Below, piece after piece: positions 42,345-51,918 of a stretch of DNA of 64,000 nucleotides; the first letter of the stretch is position 1, and the number at the start of each line of letters is the position of its first letter. The stretch lies in the NCBI GenBank assembly GCA_002337125.1, contig DDFJ01000003.1:124001-188000 (forward strand). Direction: 5' to 3'. Source of the DNA: Chitinophagaceae bacterium UBA1931. GTDB lineage: Bacteria; Bacteroidota; Bacteroidia; Chitinophagales; Chitinophagaceae. Both the position numbers and the translations under genes were made by a program. The notes beneath the pieces were generated by a model, which made no database searches, was not told the DNA's origin, and worked only from the letters and a program-made list of their open reading frames with translations.

Positions 42345-44537
42345 ATGTCATTACGCTATCAGGCCATTAAAAATTTTACAACAAGAAAGGAACTGCCGGA
42401 TGTAGAAAATCCGCTGAAGATCACTTCGATCTTTTGCCAGAATGTATTTACGCTTAAAACTGCCAGGGAATATTTAAGCGATGAAGCTTATAAAAGTCTT
42501 GTATCATCAATTAAAGGAAGTAAAAAAATTGACCGGCAAAATGCCAACCAGATAGCTGCAGGCATCAGGCAATGGGCCGAAAGCAAAGGTGTTACTCACT
42601 TTACACACTGGTTTCAGCCACTTACCGGATCTACTGCAGAAAAACATGATTCGTTTTTTACGTTGAAAGGCGATGGTACTGCTATTGAAGAGTTTGATGG
42701 CGGTGCATTGATTCAGCAGGAACCTGATGCATCTTCGTTCCCAAGTGGTGGTATCAGGGCAACTTTTGAAGCAAGAGGATATACTGCATGGGATCCATCC
42801 TCGCCGGCATTTATTATGGAAATTGGTAATGGTAAAACACTTTGTATTCCTACTGTATTTGTTTCTTACACAGGTGAACTGCTTGATTATAAAGGACCGG
42901 TTTTAAAAGCACTGGAAGCTGTAAGTAAAGCAGCGCTGGATGTATGCCATTACTTTGATAAAAACGTAACCAAGGTAACTCCTACCCTTGGCTGGGAACA
43001 GGAATATTTTGTGATTGATGAGGCAATGTATAATGCCCGTCCTGATTTATTGCTGAGTGGAAGAACAGTGTTTGGTCATGCTCCTGCAAAAGGTCAGCAG
43101 TTGGAAGACCATTATTTTGGTGCAATACCTGAAAGGGTTTATGCATTTATGCGTGACTTTGAAAATGAATCGTACAAACTTGGTATTCCGTTGCGTACCC
43201 GTCATAATGAAGTTGCTCCTGCTCAATTTGAGTGCGCTCCTATTTTTGAAGAAGTTGCTGTTGCTATTGATCATAATACTTTGCTGATGGATATTATGGA
43301 TCGTGTTGCACGCCGTCACAAATTAAGAGTACTGTTACACGAAAAACCATTTGCAGGTATTAACGGTAGTGGTAAACATAACAACTGGAGCCTGGCAACT
43401 GATACTGGTGTTAATTTGCTTGCGCCTGGTAAAACGCCTAAGACAAATCTTATGTTCTTAACGTTCTTCATTAACGTTGTACGTGCAGTTGATGTGTATG
43501 CAGATATTTTACGAGCATCGATTGCCAGCGCAGGTAACGATCATCGCCTTGGTGCCAATGAAGCTCCTCCGGCAATTATTTCCGTGTTTGTTGGAAATTA
43601 TTTATCGCAGGTACTGGATGCTGTTGAAAAACGTGTAACCAATAAGTTTGATGAGCAGGATGAAGCTATTCTTAAACTTGATCTTCACAAAAGCATTCCA
43701 GAAGTAATGCTGGATAATACTGACAGAAACCGTACATCGCCATTTGCATTTACAGGTAACAAATTTGAATTCCGTGCTGTAGGTTCAAGTGCCAACTGCT
43801 CTAATGCAATGACTGTACTGAACGCTATTATGGCACAAACACTGGTTACATTTAGAGAAGAAGTTGATGCGTTGATTGATAAAGGTGAGAAGAAAGAAAT
43901 TGCGATCATGCACATTCTTCAACGGTATGTAAGTGAAAGTAAGAAAGTGTTGTTTGAAGGTGATGGATACAGTGAAGCATGGGCGAAAGAAGCTGAAAAG
44001 AGAGGATTGCCGAATGTAAAAACAACTCCTTATGCTCTTGATGCAATGGTTACTGAAAAAGCGAAAAAGTTGTTTGAAGATACAGGCGTATACACACATG
44101 CTGAACTGGAAGCACGTCATGAAATTGAACTGGAAAACTATATCAAGAAAGTGCAGATTGAAGGACGTATTATGGGTGAGCTTTGCACCAGCCATGTGTT
44201 GCCTGCAGCCATCAGGTACCAGAATGCACTCATCAACAACATTAAAGGCCTGATGGATATTGGTATTACTGCTGAATCGTATGCCAATCAAAAACAAATT
44301 CTTGAAAAGATTTCATTACACATTAATAAAGTAAGCGACCTGGTTGAAAAAATGATTGGAGCACGTAAGAAAGCAAACAATATTTCCAATACAAGAGAAA
44401 AAGCAATTGCTTATTGCGATGAAGTAAAAGGTAAATTCTTTGACGACATCCGTTATCATGTAGACAAGCTTGAGTTGCTTGTTGATGATGAAAGCTGGTA
44501 CTTGCCGAAATACAGGGAGTTGTTGTTTTTGAGATAA
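42345..44537 (+). CDS. glnN: Glutamine synthetase type III
   Basis: 730 residues, matching the large GSIII class found in Bacteroidota and cyanobacteria. N-terminal GSIII domain with WFQPLTGSTAEKHDSF (about 88-103), catalytic core with LGWEQEYFVID (about 214-224), RHNEVAPAQFECAPIFEE, INGSGKHNNWSLATDTG and AGNDHRLGANEAPPAIIS, then a helical C-terminal region. Assimilates ammonia into glutamine; the second glutamine synthetase in this window. Confidence 0.96.
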   Translation: MSLRYQAIKNFTTRKELPDVENPLKITSIFCQNVFTLKTAREYLSDEAYKSLVSSIKGSKKIDRQNANQIAAGIRQWAESKGVTHFTHWFQPLTGSTAEKHDSFFTLKGDGTAIEEFDGGALIQQEPDASSFPSGGIRATFEARGYTAWDPSSPAFIMEIGNGKTLCIPTVFVSYTGELLDYKGPVLKALEAVSKAALDVCHYFDKNVTKVTPTLGWEQEYFVIDEAMYNARPDLLLSGRTVFGHAPAKGQQLEDHYFGAIPERVYAFMRDFENESYKLGIPLRTRHNEVAPAQFECAPIFEEVAVAIDHNTLLMDIMDRVARRHKLRVLLHEKPFAGINGSGKHNNWSLATDTGVNLLAPGKTPKTNLMFLTFFINVVRAVDVYADILRASIASAGNDHRLGANEAPPAIISVFVGNYLSQVLDAVEKRVTNKFDEQDEAILKLDLHKSIPEVMLDNTDRNRTSPFAFTGNKFEFRAVGSSANCSNAMTVLNAIMAQTLVTFREEVDALIDKGEKKEIAIMHILQRYVSESKKVLFEGDGYSEAWAKEAEKRGLPNVKTTPYALDAMVTEKAKKLFEDTGVYTHAELEARHEIELENYIKKVQIEGRIMGELCTSHVLPAAIRYQNALINNIKGLMDIGITAESYANQKQILEKISLHINKVSDLVEKMIGARKKANNISNTREKAIAYCDEVKGKFFDDIRYHVDKLELLVDDESWYLPKYRELLFLR

Positions 44538-44547
44538 TGAACAAAAA

Positions 44548-44593
44548 AAGTCAATAAAAAAGCCGCTCTTAAGAGCGGCTTTTTTATTGACTT
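44548..44593. terminator. 46-bp perfect palindrome acting as terminator of GSIII
   Basis: Bases 44548-44570 are the exact reverse complement of 44571-44593 with no loop; the GC core is agccgctctt / aagagcggct with T6 following. It lies 10 bases after the GSIII stop. Confidence 0.88.
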
Positions 44594-44686
44594 GATGTAG
44601 TATGATATGCCTATTGACAAAAAATAAGCGTTTACCATTAGTAAAAATACTAAAAAAATAATACTGCAATTAAGTATTAGTACTAT

Positions 44687-44716
44687 TTGTGGCTATTTGT
44701 TTATCGCATAGGTTTG
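44687..44716 (+). promoter_or_regulatory. Promoter TTG-N19-TAGGTTTG of the M1 aminopeptidase gene
   Basis: TTG at 44687-44689, exactly 19 bases, then TAGGTTTG at 44709-44716, full match to the Bacteroidota consensus. An inverted repeat TAATACT / AGTATTA (44659-44665 and 44673-44679) lies just upstream of the -33 element. Confidence 0.75.
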
Positions 44717-44761
44717 CAAGAGTAATTCCAAATCCTTTGTAAAACAGAATGTCCAAGTACT

Positions 44762-47089
44762 ATGAAACTTAATAGTTTATTTTTTTGCGCCGGTATTTCT
44801 TTTAAAAAGATTACGAAGTCTTTATTAATCTTTTTAGTAGTAAATAGCTTTTTTCTTCAAGTAGCTTTTGCAGATTATTTAAATTCTTTTTATGGGCCGG
44901 GAAATCATAGCAATTATGATATTGTTTATCATAGAATTAGCATTACCATAAACCCCGGCACATCAAGTGCCATTTCAAATGGTAGCGTTACCACGTACTT
45001 TAAAACAACAGTTAACAATGTTACTTCCTTGGACTTTGACTTAGACGGAGCAATGACTGTTTCGTCTGCAACCTATCATGGTTCAACAATTACAAAAAGT
45101 CACAATGCTACGACTGATGTTTTGACCTTAACAATACCCAACATTGCAGCCGCCGGCACATTAGATTCTGTAACAATAAATTACAGTGGCACACCCTTGG
45201 CAGCAGGCAGCCCTGTACCAAGTGGGGTAAACAGAAAAACAACTCCTACAACTGTATTGTTTACTCTTGGTGAGCCATTTTCAGGATTTACATGGTGGCC
45301 TTGCAAAGAAACATTATATGATAAAATCGATTCAGTTGATATGATTGTAACGGCACCTAATACTTATAAAGTAGCAGGTAATGGATTGGTAACTGAGGTT
45401 CCATCAGGTGGAAACACCATTACAACCTGGAAAACAAGGTATCCAATTGCAACTTACATGATTAATTTCTCAGCTGCTAATTATGTTAATTATCAGTTCA
45501 CGGTTCCTCTTGGAAGTGTAAACCTTCCTGTAATGAATTATTTATATTCGGCTGATAATAATGCCACTTTTCAAGGTTATGTGGATGTTACAAAAAACAT
45601 CTTACCCATGTTTTCAAATGTTTTCGGAGACTACCCATTTTTAAATGAAAAGTATGGTTTAGCTGAATGCGGAAACTTTGGGTGGGGGGCATTAGAAGTT
45701 CAATCAATGACTTTTATTGACAGAGGAAGTTTATCGAATAAATATACAATAGCGCATGAATTAGCTCATCAATGGTTTGGAGATAAACTTACCACCAACT
45801 CCTGGCATCAAATCTGGCTGAATGAAGGATTTGCTACATTTTGTGAATACATTATTTTTCCTGAAAATTTATACCCCGCAGAACTTGCAGGGAAAAGATC
45901 GACTTTAAAATCTTCTGTTACAACAACGAGTAAAACTTATGTAACAGATACTTCTACAGCAAACAATATTTTTGTAGGAGGTTCTACTGTCACACAGCCC
46001 TATGAAAAAGGGGGAATGCTTCTATCGATGCTAAGAACATGGTTAGGTGATGCGAAATTTTTCCCTGCACTAAAAAAATATGCTCAATCTTCTGGAGCCG
46101 GAGGATTTACTTCAGTTGACACTTTGAAAAAGTATATGGAAGCAGCCATACCTGGAGAAAATTTGACTAACTTTTTTAATGATTGGGTAAACAAGGCTGG
46201 CAGAGTCACATATACAGTAAAATATCAATATGTAACAAATGGTGTTTATCTGCAATTAACACAATCTCCAACATCTGCAGGTGCGGGATATTTCGATATG
46301 CCTGTACCCATACAAATAAAAAATGCATCAGGTTTTGATACTACAGTTATAGTAATAGATAAAAGAGGAGTTTTGTATAGAAAGCCTCAAGGAGTTACTT
46401 ATGGTTCTAACATAATATTTTATCCGCTGTCAGCCACGCCTACTGTTGCTCCCATATTTGATCCGAATAGTTTAGTATTAGCTACAATGAGCGGCTCGGC
46501 TACTTCCAGTTCTAGCCTTAGTGGTTTAGTTACGTTACCATTAAAAGATATCTCTTTATCCGCAACTTCAAATAACAATTCAAACAAAATAGCTTGGTCG
46601 TTCTACAGTGACGAGCCCATAACTACAGTTACAATTGAAAGAAGTGGCGATGGCTCGAACTTTGAAAGCGTTTATAGTTATAAAAATCCAATAACTAATT
46701 CTAATGTCTACAACAATACCTATTTAGATATCATAAATGAGGGTTCACATTTTTACCGGTTGAAAATTATAAATAATGAAGGGGTTGTTACATTCTCCAA
46801 AATTGTTGAATTAAAAAACGGGATATCTACAAATAAAATTCAGATATTTCCCAACCCTGTGGCAAATGAGCTCTGCTTAATATTAGCACCATCTTTACTT
46901 AATACTTCTGGTGAGTTATACATTCAAAATGCTTATGGACAAATAATAATAAAGAAGACAATTACGAAAACCGATTATAATCAAAAAATTACAGTCCCTG
47001 TCAAAACCTTATCATCGGGATTATATTCTGTTTGGTTCATCAATAATAAAGGAGAAAAGTTTAGTTCCAATTTTATTAAAACTGAATAA
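44762..47089 (+). CDS. M1 family metallo-aminopeptidase with T9SS sorting tail
   Basis: 775 residues. Signal region (about 1-37), M1 N-terminal beta-domain, the exopeptidase motif as GALEVQS, and the zinc site H332-E-L-A-H336 with the third ligand E355 in WLNEGFATF. After the catalytic region a fibronectin-like domain (about 600-690, NKIAWSFYSDEPITTVTIERSGDGSNF) and a type A sorting tail (IQIFPNPVANE ... LSSGLYSVWFINNKG) follow. Predicted to cleave N-terminal residues from peptides at or outside the cell surface after T9SS export. Operon with the next gene. Confidence 0.9.
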   Translation: MKLNSLFFCAGISFKKITKSLLIFLVVNSFFLQVAFADYLNSFYGPGNHSNYDIVYHRISITINPGTSSAISNGSVTTYFKTTVNNVTSLDFDLDGAMTVSSATYHGSTITKSHNATTDVLTLTIPNIAAAGTLDSVTINYSGTPLAAGSPVPSGVNRKTTPTTVLFTLGEPFSGFTWWPCKETLYDKIDSVDMIVTAPNTYKVAGNGLVTEVPSGGNTITTWKTRYPIATYMINFSAANYVNYQFTVPLGSVNLPVMNYLYSADNNATFQGYVDVTKNILPMFSNVFGDYPFLNEKYGLAECGNFGWGALEVQSMTFIDRGSLSNKYTIAHELAHQWFGDKLTTNSWHQIWLNEGFATFCEYIIFPENLYPAELAGKRSTLKSSVTTTSKTYVTDTSTANNIFVGGSTVTQPYEKGGMLLSMLRTWLGDAKFFPALKKYAQSSGAGGFTSVDTLKKYMEAAIPGENLTNFFNDWVNKAGRVTYTVKYQYVTNGVYLQLTQSPTSAGAGYFDMPVPIQIKNASGFDTTVIVIDKRGVLYRKPQGVTYGSNIIFYPLSATPTVAPIFDPNSLVLATMSGSATSSSSLSGLVTLPLKDISLSATSNNNSNKIAWSFYSDEPITTVTIERSGDGSNFESVYSYKNPITNSNVYNNTYLDIINEGSHFYRLKIINNEGVVTFSKIVELKNGISTNKIQIFPNPVANELCLILAPSLLNTSGELYIQNAYGQIIIKKTITKTDYNQKITVPVKTLSSGLYSVWFINNKGEKFSSNFIKTE

Positions 47090-47106
47090 CCTAATTACCC
47101 GATACA

Positions 47107-49074
47107 ATGAAAACAATAGCAACGAACATTCAAACAAAAAAGGGGAGTATCCTGCTGGTCTTATCAATACTAATTGTACAGATTATTTCTGCACAAAATG
47201 CAGTAATCTCGACACCTTTAGGTATTGGTAAAGATTGTAATACAACAAAAGACTCATTTCGTGTATTACAATACAACCCCACAACAAATGCGCTTTCATC
47301 CATTTTTAGCTGCAAACCTAATCTTGTTTCTGGGGGCACCCCTAGTGCTCCAGGTTTTTCATCCAGTGCAGGGAGCATTGCATTTAACCCTACCAATGAA
47401 AATGTGTATTATATTGCTACCACCACTGGAAATAACTCTTTTGTTTATAACTGGAGGCCTGATACATGTCATACAACTACACCAAAACAACCATACAGTA
47501 ATTATTTTGCAACACAGTTTATTGTAGGGCTTGATTTCAATCCTGCTGTAGCTAATGAAGGGTATCAACTGGAATTTACTGGTTCTACTGCGCCTTATAA
47601 TTCTTTCCTAAGAAAAGTAAATTTTTCTTCCAGTTATTTTGGCCCAAGTGAGCCGATCACTTTTACTTCTGGAAAAAAGATTTATGTTCAAAACGGTGAT
47701 ATCATTTTTACACCTGGAGCTGATTTATACGTTGCCTTCAATAACAAAATGTTTAAAATTGATTACAGCACTTATGGAACAGGTTCTGTTACGGGAACAT
47801 ATATAGATACACTAAACTTTGGATCAGGCGGTTACAACTTAACTGGTATTGCGTATGTTGCGAAAGGAACTTTTATTGGAAGTTTACAAAATTCCTCTAG
47901 CTCTGCTTGTAAATTTGTGGAAATTGACATATCCAGTGGTTCTGCAGTAATTACACCGGTTACATTACCATCAAACAACTTTACTGCAACAGATATGGGG
48001 ACAATGATTTCAGGTATAGGTGTGGCTAAAAAAGTAGCAGCCGTAGTAAATACCGGAGGTACCAATTACAAAATCACTTATGATGTAAAAGTTAAAAACC
48101 AAGGAAACACTTTTTTAAAAAATGTTCAGGTTCTAGACAGTGTAAAAAAAGTATTTGGGACAAGCTTTGTTAGTGCAAGTGTTACTGCATTGGGTACATT
48201 ACCTCCTGGACTTACAATTAACAGTTCTTATAATGGTAACACTGATTGCAAATTGTTTGTTGGGGGAACCTCAAGTATTTTAAGGGCAGGGCCTGCAGAT
48301 TCAGCTACTGTGCGTATTACAGTAAATCTATCCAATCCTGATATTAATTATACATATTATAATACTGCGTTGGGATCAGCAACAAATAAGAATTTCGGCG
48401 CTATAAACATAATTGATTCGTCTAATAATAGTGGAGGTTTAAGAACCGACTTGAACAATAATGGAATTCCAGATGATGCAAATGAGGATATTCCTACTCC
48501 GTTAAAGATTAATGGTTGGACTATTTTAGCGCAATCCGTTTTGAATTTAAATGCGACTGCAAAAAAAGAAGTAATTAATCTTACTTGGGAGTTAATCAAT
48601 ACAGAAGATAATTTAACTATGTATGTACAAAGAAGTAAAGATGGATATAGCTTCATAAATATTGGCAGGGTCGAATCAAGCAACCAGATAACAAACTATA
48701 ATTGGACCGACATACCTGATGAAGGAGGAACCTACTTTTATAGAATTAGCTTTTTAAATAAAGAACAAAAAACACAATTTTCCGATATCGTAAAAGTTAC
48801 AATTGAGCCCAGAACATTTACAAATTTCAATGTAACCCCTAATCCGTTTACAAGTTCATTGAAATTTTCATTCTTTATTTCTTATAATGATTTTGTTAAC
48901 TACACATTGTTTGACAATAACATGAAAATGATCAAATCTGAGAAACGTTACTGCCAGCAAGGTGAAAGCACTCTAACAATTGACAATTTGTCAAATCTCA
49001 GTCAGGGAGTCTATATACTGCAAATAAAAACCAATGGAAATACATTTACCAAAAAACTAATTAAAACAAACTAA
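47107..49074 (+). CDS. Secreted protein with DUF11-like domain and T9SS sorting tail
   Basis: 655 residues. Signal segment (about 12-30, SILLVLSILIVQIISAQ), a large beta-propeller-like N-terminal part (about 40-310, with repeated blocks such as NAVISTPLGIG, ENVYYIATTTGNNSFVYNW and DLYVAFNNKMFKIDY), then a DUF11-like beta-sandwich (about 315-410, YKITYDVKVKNQGNTFLKNVQVLDSV), a fibronectin-like segment and a sorting tail (FNVTPNPFTSS ... LSQGVYILQIKTNG). Starts 17 bases after the aminopeptidase gene, so both exported proteins are made together. Confidence 0.85.
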   Translation: MKTIATNIQTKKGSILLVLSILIVQIISAQNAVISTPLGIGKDCNTTKDSFRVLQYNPTTNALSSIFSCKPNLVSGGTPSAPGFSSSAGSIAFNPTNENVYYIATTTGNNSFVYNWRPDTCHTTTPKQPYSNYFATQFIVGLDFNPAVANEGYQLEFTGSTAPYNSFLRKVNFSSSYFGPSEPITFTSGKKIYVQNGDIIFTPGADLYVAFNNKMFKIDYSTYGTGSVTGTYIDTLNFGSGGYNLTGIAYVAKGTFIGSLQNSSSSACKFVEIDISSGSAVITPVTLPSNNFTATDMGTMISGIGVAKKVAAVVNTGGTNYKITYDVKVKNQGNTFLKNVQVLDSVKKVFGTSFVSASVTALGTLPPGLTINSSYNGNTDCKLFVGGTSSILRAGPADSATVRITVNLSNPDINYTYYNTALGSATNKNFGAINIIDSSNNSGGLRTDLNNNGIPDDANEDIPTPLKINGWTILAQSVLNLNATAKKEVINLTWELINTEDNLTMYVQRSKDGYSFINIGRVESSNQITNYNWTDIPDEGGTYFYRISFLNKEQKTQFSDIVKVTIEPRTFTNFNVTPNPFTSSLKFSFFISYNDFVNYTLFDNNMKMIKSEKRYCQQGESTLTIDNLSNLSQGVYILQIKTNGNTFTKKLIKTN

Positions 49075-49076
49075 AT

Positions 49077-49106
49077 AAAAAGACCCGGGAAACCGGGTCT
49101 TTTTAT
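49077..49106. terminator. Bidirectional terminator between T9SS protein and accC
   Basis: Twelve-base arms aaaaagacccgg / ccgggtcttttt around GAAA; A and T runs on either side suit both convergent genes. Confidence 0.88.
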
Positions 49107-49107
49107 T

Positions 49108-50445
49108 TTATTTCATCTCAAATGTTTCTAAAAACTTGGTTGTAAAATTTCCTTTCCGGAAATCTTCATTCTTCATTAATTGCTGATGAAATGGAATGGT
49201 TGTTTTAACACCTTCAACCACATATTCACTCAATGCCCTGCTCATTGTATTAATTGCTTCTTCCCTTGTGCGGGCAACTGCAATAATCTTTGCAATCATT
49301 GAATCATAATATGGGGGAATAACATAACCAACATAAGCATGTGAGTCGATACGGATACCATGTCCACCGGGTTGATGAAGAATTGTTATTTTACCAGGTG
49401 ATGGTCTGAAGTCGTGATACGGATCTTCAGCATTAATGCGGCATTCAATTGCATGCATCTGCGGTTCATAATTTTCACCGCTAATTTTTTCACCTGCAGC
49501 AATTAATATCTGTTCTTTAATTAAATCGAAATTAGTTACTTCTTCGGTTACACAATGTTCTACCTGGATACGTGTATTCATTTCCATGAAGTAGAATTTG
49601 TGATGCTTGTCCACCAAAAACTCAATTGTCCCCACACTTTCGTAACCAATTGCAGAAGCAGCTTTAATTGCAGCATCACCCATTGCTTTACGAAGTTCCG
49701 GTGTCATAAAAGGTGATGGAGATTCTTCAACCAGCTTTTGATGACGGCGTTGAATTGAACAATCTCTTTCACTTAAATGACATACAGTACCATACCTGTC
49801 GCCAGCTACCTGTATTTCAATATGACGGGGTTCTTCAACAAACTTCTCCATGTAAATCCCATCATTCTTAAAAGCAGCCAAAGCTTCATTTTTGGCCATA
49901 TGGTAATTGCGTTCAATTTCATCTTCATTCCAAACCACACGCATACCTTTACCACCGCCACCTGCTGTAGCTTTTAATATAACAGGATAGCCAATCTGAT
50001 GACCAAGTTCAATAGCTTGCTCAACACTTTCAAGTAAACCATCGCTTCCGGGAATTACAGGAACACCAGCTTTAATCATGGTTTCTTTAGCAGTGATTTT
50101 ATCGCCCATTGCCATAATCTGCTCGGGTGTTGGGCCAATAAACTTGATTCCATTTTGCCTGCATATTTCAGCAAACTTTGCATTTTCAGCAAGGAATCCA
50201 TAACCGGGATGAATAGCATCAGCATTTGTAATTTCTGCAGCAGCAATAATATTGGGAACATTGAGATAAGAATCTGTTGCAGCAGGTTTTCCTATACAAA
50301 CTGCCTCATCGGCAAATTTTACATGTAAGCTTTCTTTATCGGCTGTTGAATAAACAGCAACTGTTTTAATTCCCATTTCACGGCAGGTACGAATAATACG
50401 TAACGCTATTTCGCCACGATTGGCAATTAATATCTTTTTAAACAT
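49108..50445 (-). CDS. accC: Acetyl-CoA carboxylase, biotin carboxylase subunit
   Basis: 445 residues, the usual length. Start KKILIANRGEIALRIIRTCRE, ATP-grasp region with KATAGGGGKGMR (about 159-170), EEPRHIEIQVAGD, ERDCSIQRRHQKLVEESPSP, MNTRIQVEHCVTE with the catalytic Arg, and the C-terminal ECRINAEDP block. Carboxylates the biotin on AccB in the first step of fatty acid synthesis. It follows accB by 80 bases. Confidence 0.97.
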   Translation of the reverse strand: MFKKILIANRGEIALRIIRTCREMGIKTVAVYSTADKESLHVKFADEAVCIGKPAATDSYLNVPNIIAAAEITNADAIHPGYGFLAENAKFAEICRQNGIKFIGPTPEQIMAMGDKITAKETMIKAGVPVIPGSDGLLESVEQAIELGHQIGYPVILKATAGGGGKGMRVVWNEDEIERNYHMAKNEALAAFKNDGIYMEKFVEEPRHIEIQVAGDRYGTVCHLSERDCSIQRRHQKLVEESPSPFMTPELRKAMGDAAIKAASAIGYESVGTIEFLVDKHHKFYFMEMNTRIQVEHCVTEEVTNFDLIKEQILIAAGEKISGENYEPQMHAIECRINAEDPYHDFRPSPGKITILHQPGGHGIRIDSHAYVGYVIPPYYDSMIAKIIAVARTREEAINTMSRALSEYVVEGVKTTIPFHQQLMKNEDFRKGNFTTKFLETFEMK

Positions 50446-50525
50446 CGACTAAATTTGAGGTTTGAAATTTGAAATTCAACAAATGCAGAAGCAATATTGC
50501 TTACCTGCATAAATCAGATATTCCA

Positions 50526-50990
50526 TTAGCTCGGATCAACCAAAAACAGCGGCTGATCGTATTCAACCGGTGTTTGATCTTCAGCTAAAACCTTAACAAT
50601 TCTGCCTTTCACTTCACTTTCAATTTCATTGAACAACTTCATTGCTTCAATAATGCAAACAACTTTACCTGGAGTTACTTCATCACCCACTTCAGCAAAT
50701 ACCGGTTTATCAGGCGATGGTTTTCTGTAGAATGTTCCAATCATCGGGCTTTTGATTGTTATATACTTGCTGGTATCTTCAGCAACAGCTTTCTTTTCAG
50801 CAGCAGCAGCCTGCACTGGTGCAGCGGCTGGGGCTGCATGTACTACTGGTGCAGCAGCAACAACGGCCTGGTGTATTACATCGTCTTTTTGCTTTATCGT
50901 AATCTTGAAATCTTTTTCTTCAATACTAAGTTCACTGAGATTGGATTTGTTGACCATTTTAATCAACTCTTGAATTTGTTTAAAATCCAT
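50526..50990 (-). CDS. accB: Acetyl-CoA carboxylase, biotin carboxyl carrier protein
   Basis: 154 residues. N-terminal helix region, an Ala/Pro-rich hinge (about 41-70), then the biotinyl domain with the modification site Lys118 in EAMKLFNEIE. Carries the carboxyl group from AccC to the carboxyltransferase. The AccC gene follows directly. Confidence 0.96.
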   Translation of the reverse strand: MDFKQIQELIKMVNKSNLSELSIEEKDFKITIKQKDDVIHQAVVAAAPVVHAAPAAAPVQAAAAEKKAVAEDTSKYITIKSPMIGTFYRKPSPDKPVFAEVGDEVTPGKVVCIIEAMKLFNEIESEVKGRIVKVLAEDQTPVEYDQPLFLVDPS

Positions 50991-51121
50991 GATCGTGAGG
51001 TTTTAAAATGAAAAATATAATGGGCGGCTAAGATAAGGGATAATACAGCAGATTCGCCCGATTTTCTTCAAAAATGAAACAAAACGGGACTTTTTCGACC
51101 AAAAATCCACAGTTTTTAACG

Positions 51122-51158
51122 AAAAATGGGCTGATTTTGAGTCAGCCCATTTTTTATT
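51122..51158 (-). terminator. Terminator of efp
   Basis: Thirteen-base arms aaaaatgggctga / tcagcccattttt around a 7-base loop, with a T run on the minus strand after the efp stop at 51170. Confidence 0.8.
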
Positions 51159-51169
51159 TTGTTTCGTTT

Positions 51170-51736
51170 TTATTCTTTAACTCTTTCCACATATTCACCC
51201 GTTTTGGTGTTAATGCGGATTGTTTCGCCTTCGTTTACAAACAGCGGAACCATAACAGTAGCGCCGGTTTCAACAGTTGCAGGCTTTAACGTACGTGTTG
51301 CAGTATCACCCTTCATTCCGGGTTCGCTGTACGTAACTTTCATCACAATTTTATCAGGCAATTCCACACTCATCGGCAATTCTGTTTCTGTATTAATCAA
51401 TGCCGAAACGCCAGCACCTTCCACTAAAAACTGGGGAGCATCGATCACATTTTCCTGAACAGTAATCTGCTCAAAGGTTTCATTGTTCATGAAGTTATAA
51501 CCAGTATCGTCTTTGTAAAGGAACTGGAATTCCTTACGTTCAACACGCACAGGGTAAATTGTTTCACCACTGTTCCAAGTTTGTTCTACAGAGCGGTTGT
51601 TATCAACCCCCTTCAGTTTAGCCCAAACTTTTGCCGCAGCACGTGCAGTTTTGTTTTCACCAAACTCTACAATTTTATATAAGCTGCCGTCGATCTTAAT
51701 TATCATCCCACGACTTATATCTGAAGTATTTGCCAT
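51170..51736 (-). CDS. efp: Elongation factor P with Arg at the tip position
   Basis: 188 residues from the ATG at 51736 (MANTSDISRGMIIKIDG); a longer frame to 51919 adds 61 residues, but a full promoter lies inside that extension, so it is rejected. Three EF-P beta-barrel domains, with QENVIDAPQFLVEGAGVS and the conserved end VNEGETIRINTKTGEYVERVKE. The tip loop reads GENKTARAAAK: Arg32 stands where Lys (modified by EpmA) or Arg (rhamnosylated by EarP) acts in relieving ribosome stalling at polyproline. Confidence 0.95.
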   Translation of the reverse strand: MANTSDISRGMIIKIDGSLYKIVEFGENKTARAAAKVWAKLKGVDNNRSVEQTWNSGETIYPVRVERKEFQFLYKDDTGYNFMNNETFEQITVQENVIDAPQFLVEGAGVSALINTETELPMSVELPDKIVMKVTYSEPGMKGDTATRTLKPATVETGATVMVPLFVNEGETIRINTKTGEYVERVKE

Positions 51737-51757
51737 AAACCTGTTTTTTTGAGGCTG

Positions 51758-51787
51758 CAAATATAAGGCAACGGCACTTGCCAGCAA
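51758..51787 (-). promoter_or_regulatory. Promoter TTG-N19-TATATTTG of efp
   Basis: On the minus strand, TTG at 51787-51785, 19 bases, then TATATTTG at 51765-51758. Transcript would begin about 51750, giving a leader of about 14 bases to the ATG at 51736. Confidence 0.8.
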
Positions 51788-51918
51788 GTGGTCGTAAAAG
51801 ATTTTGTAAACGGCTGTATTGCCAGTAGCATCGCCTGTTGTGTCACTCACATCAGGGTTCTGGGTTTTGTTGAGCCTGTTTAACAACATGTTTAGCAAGT
51901 TCATATTAAATTGCAGCA

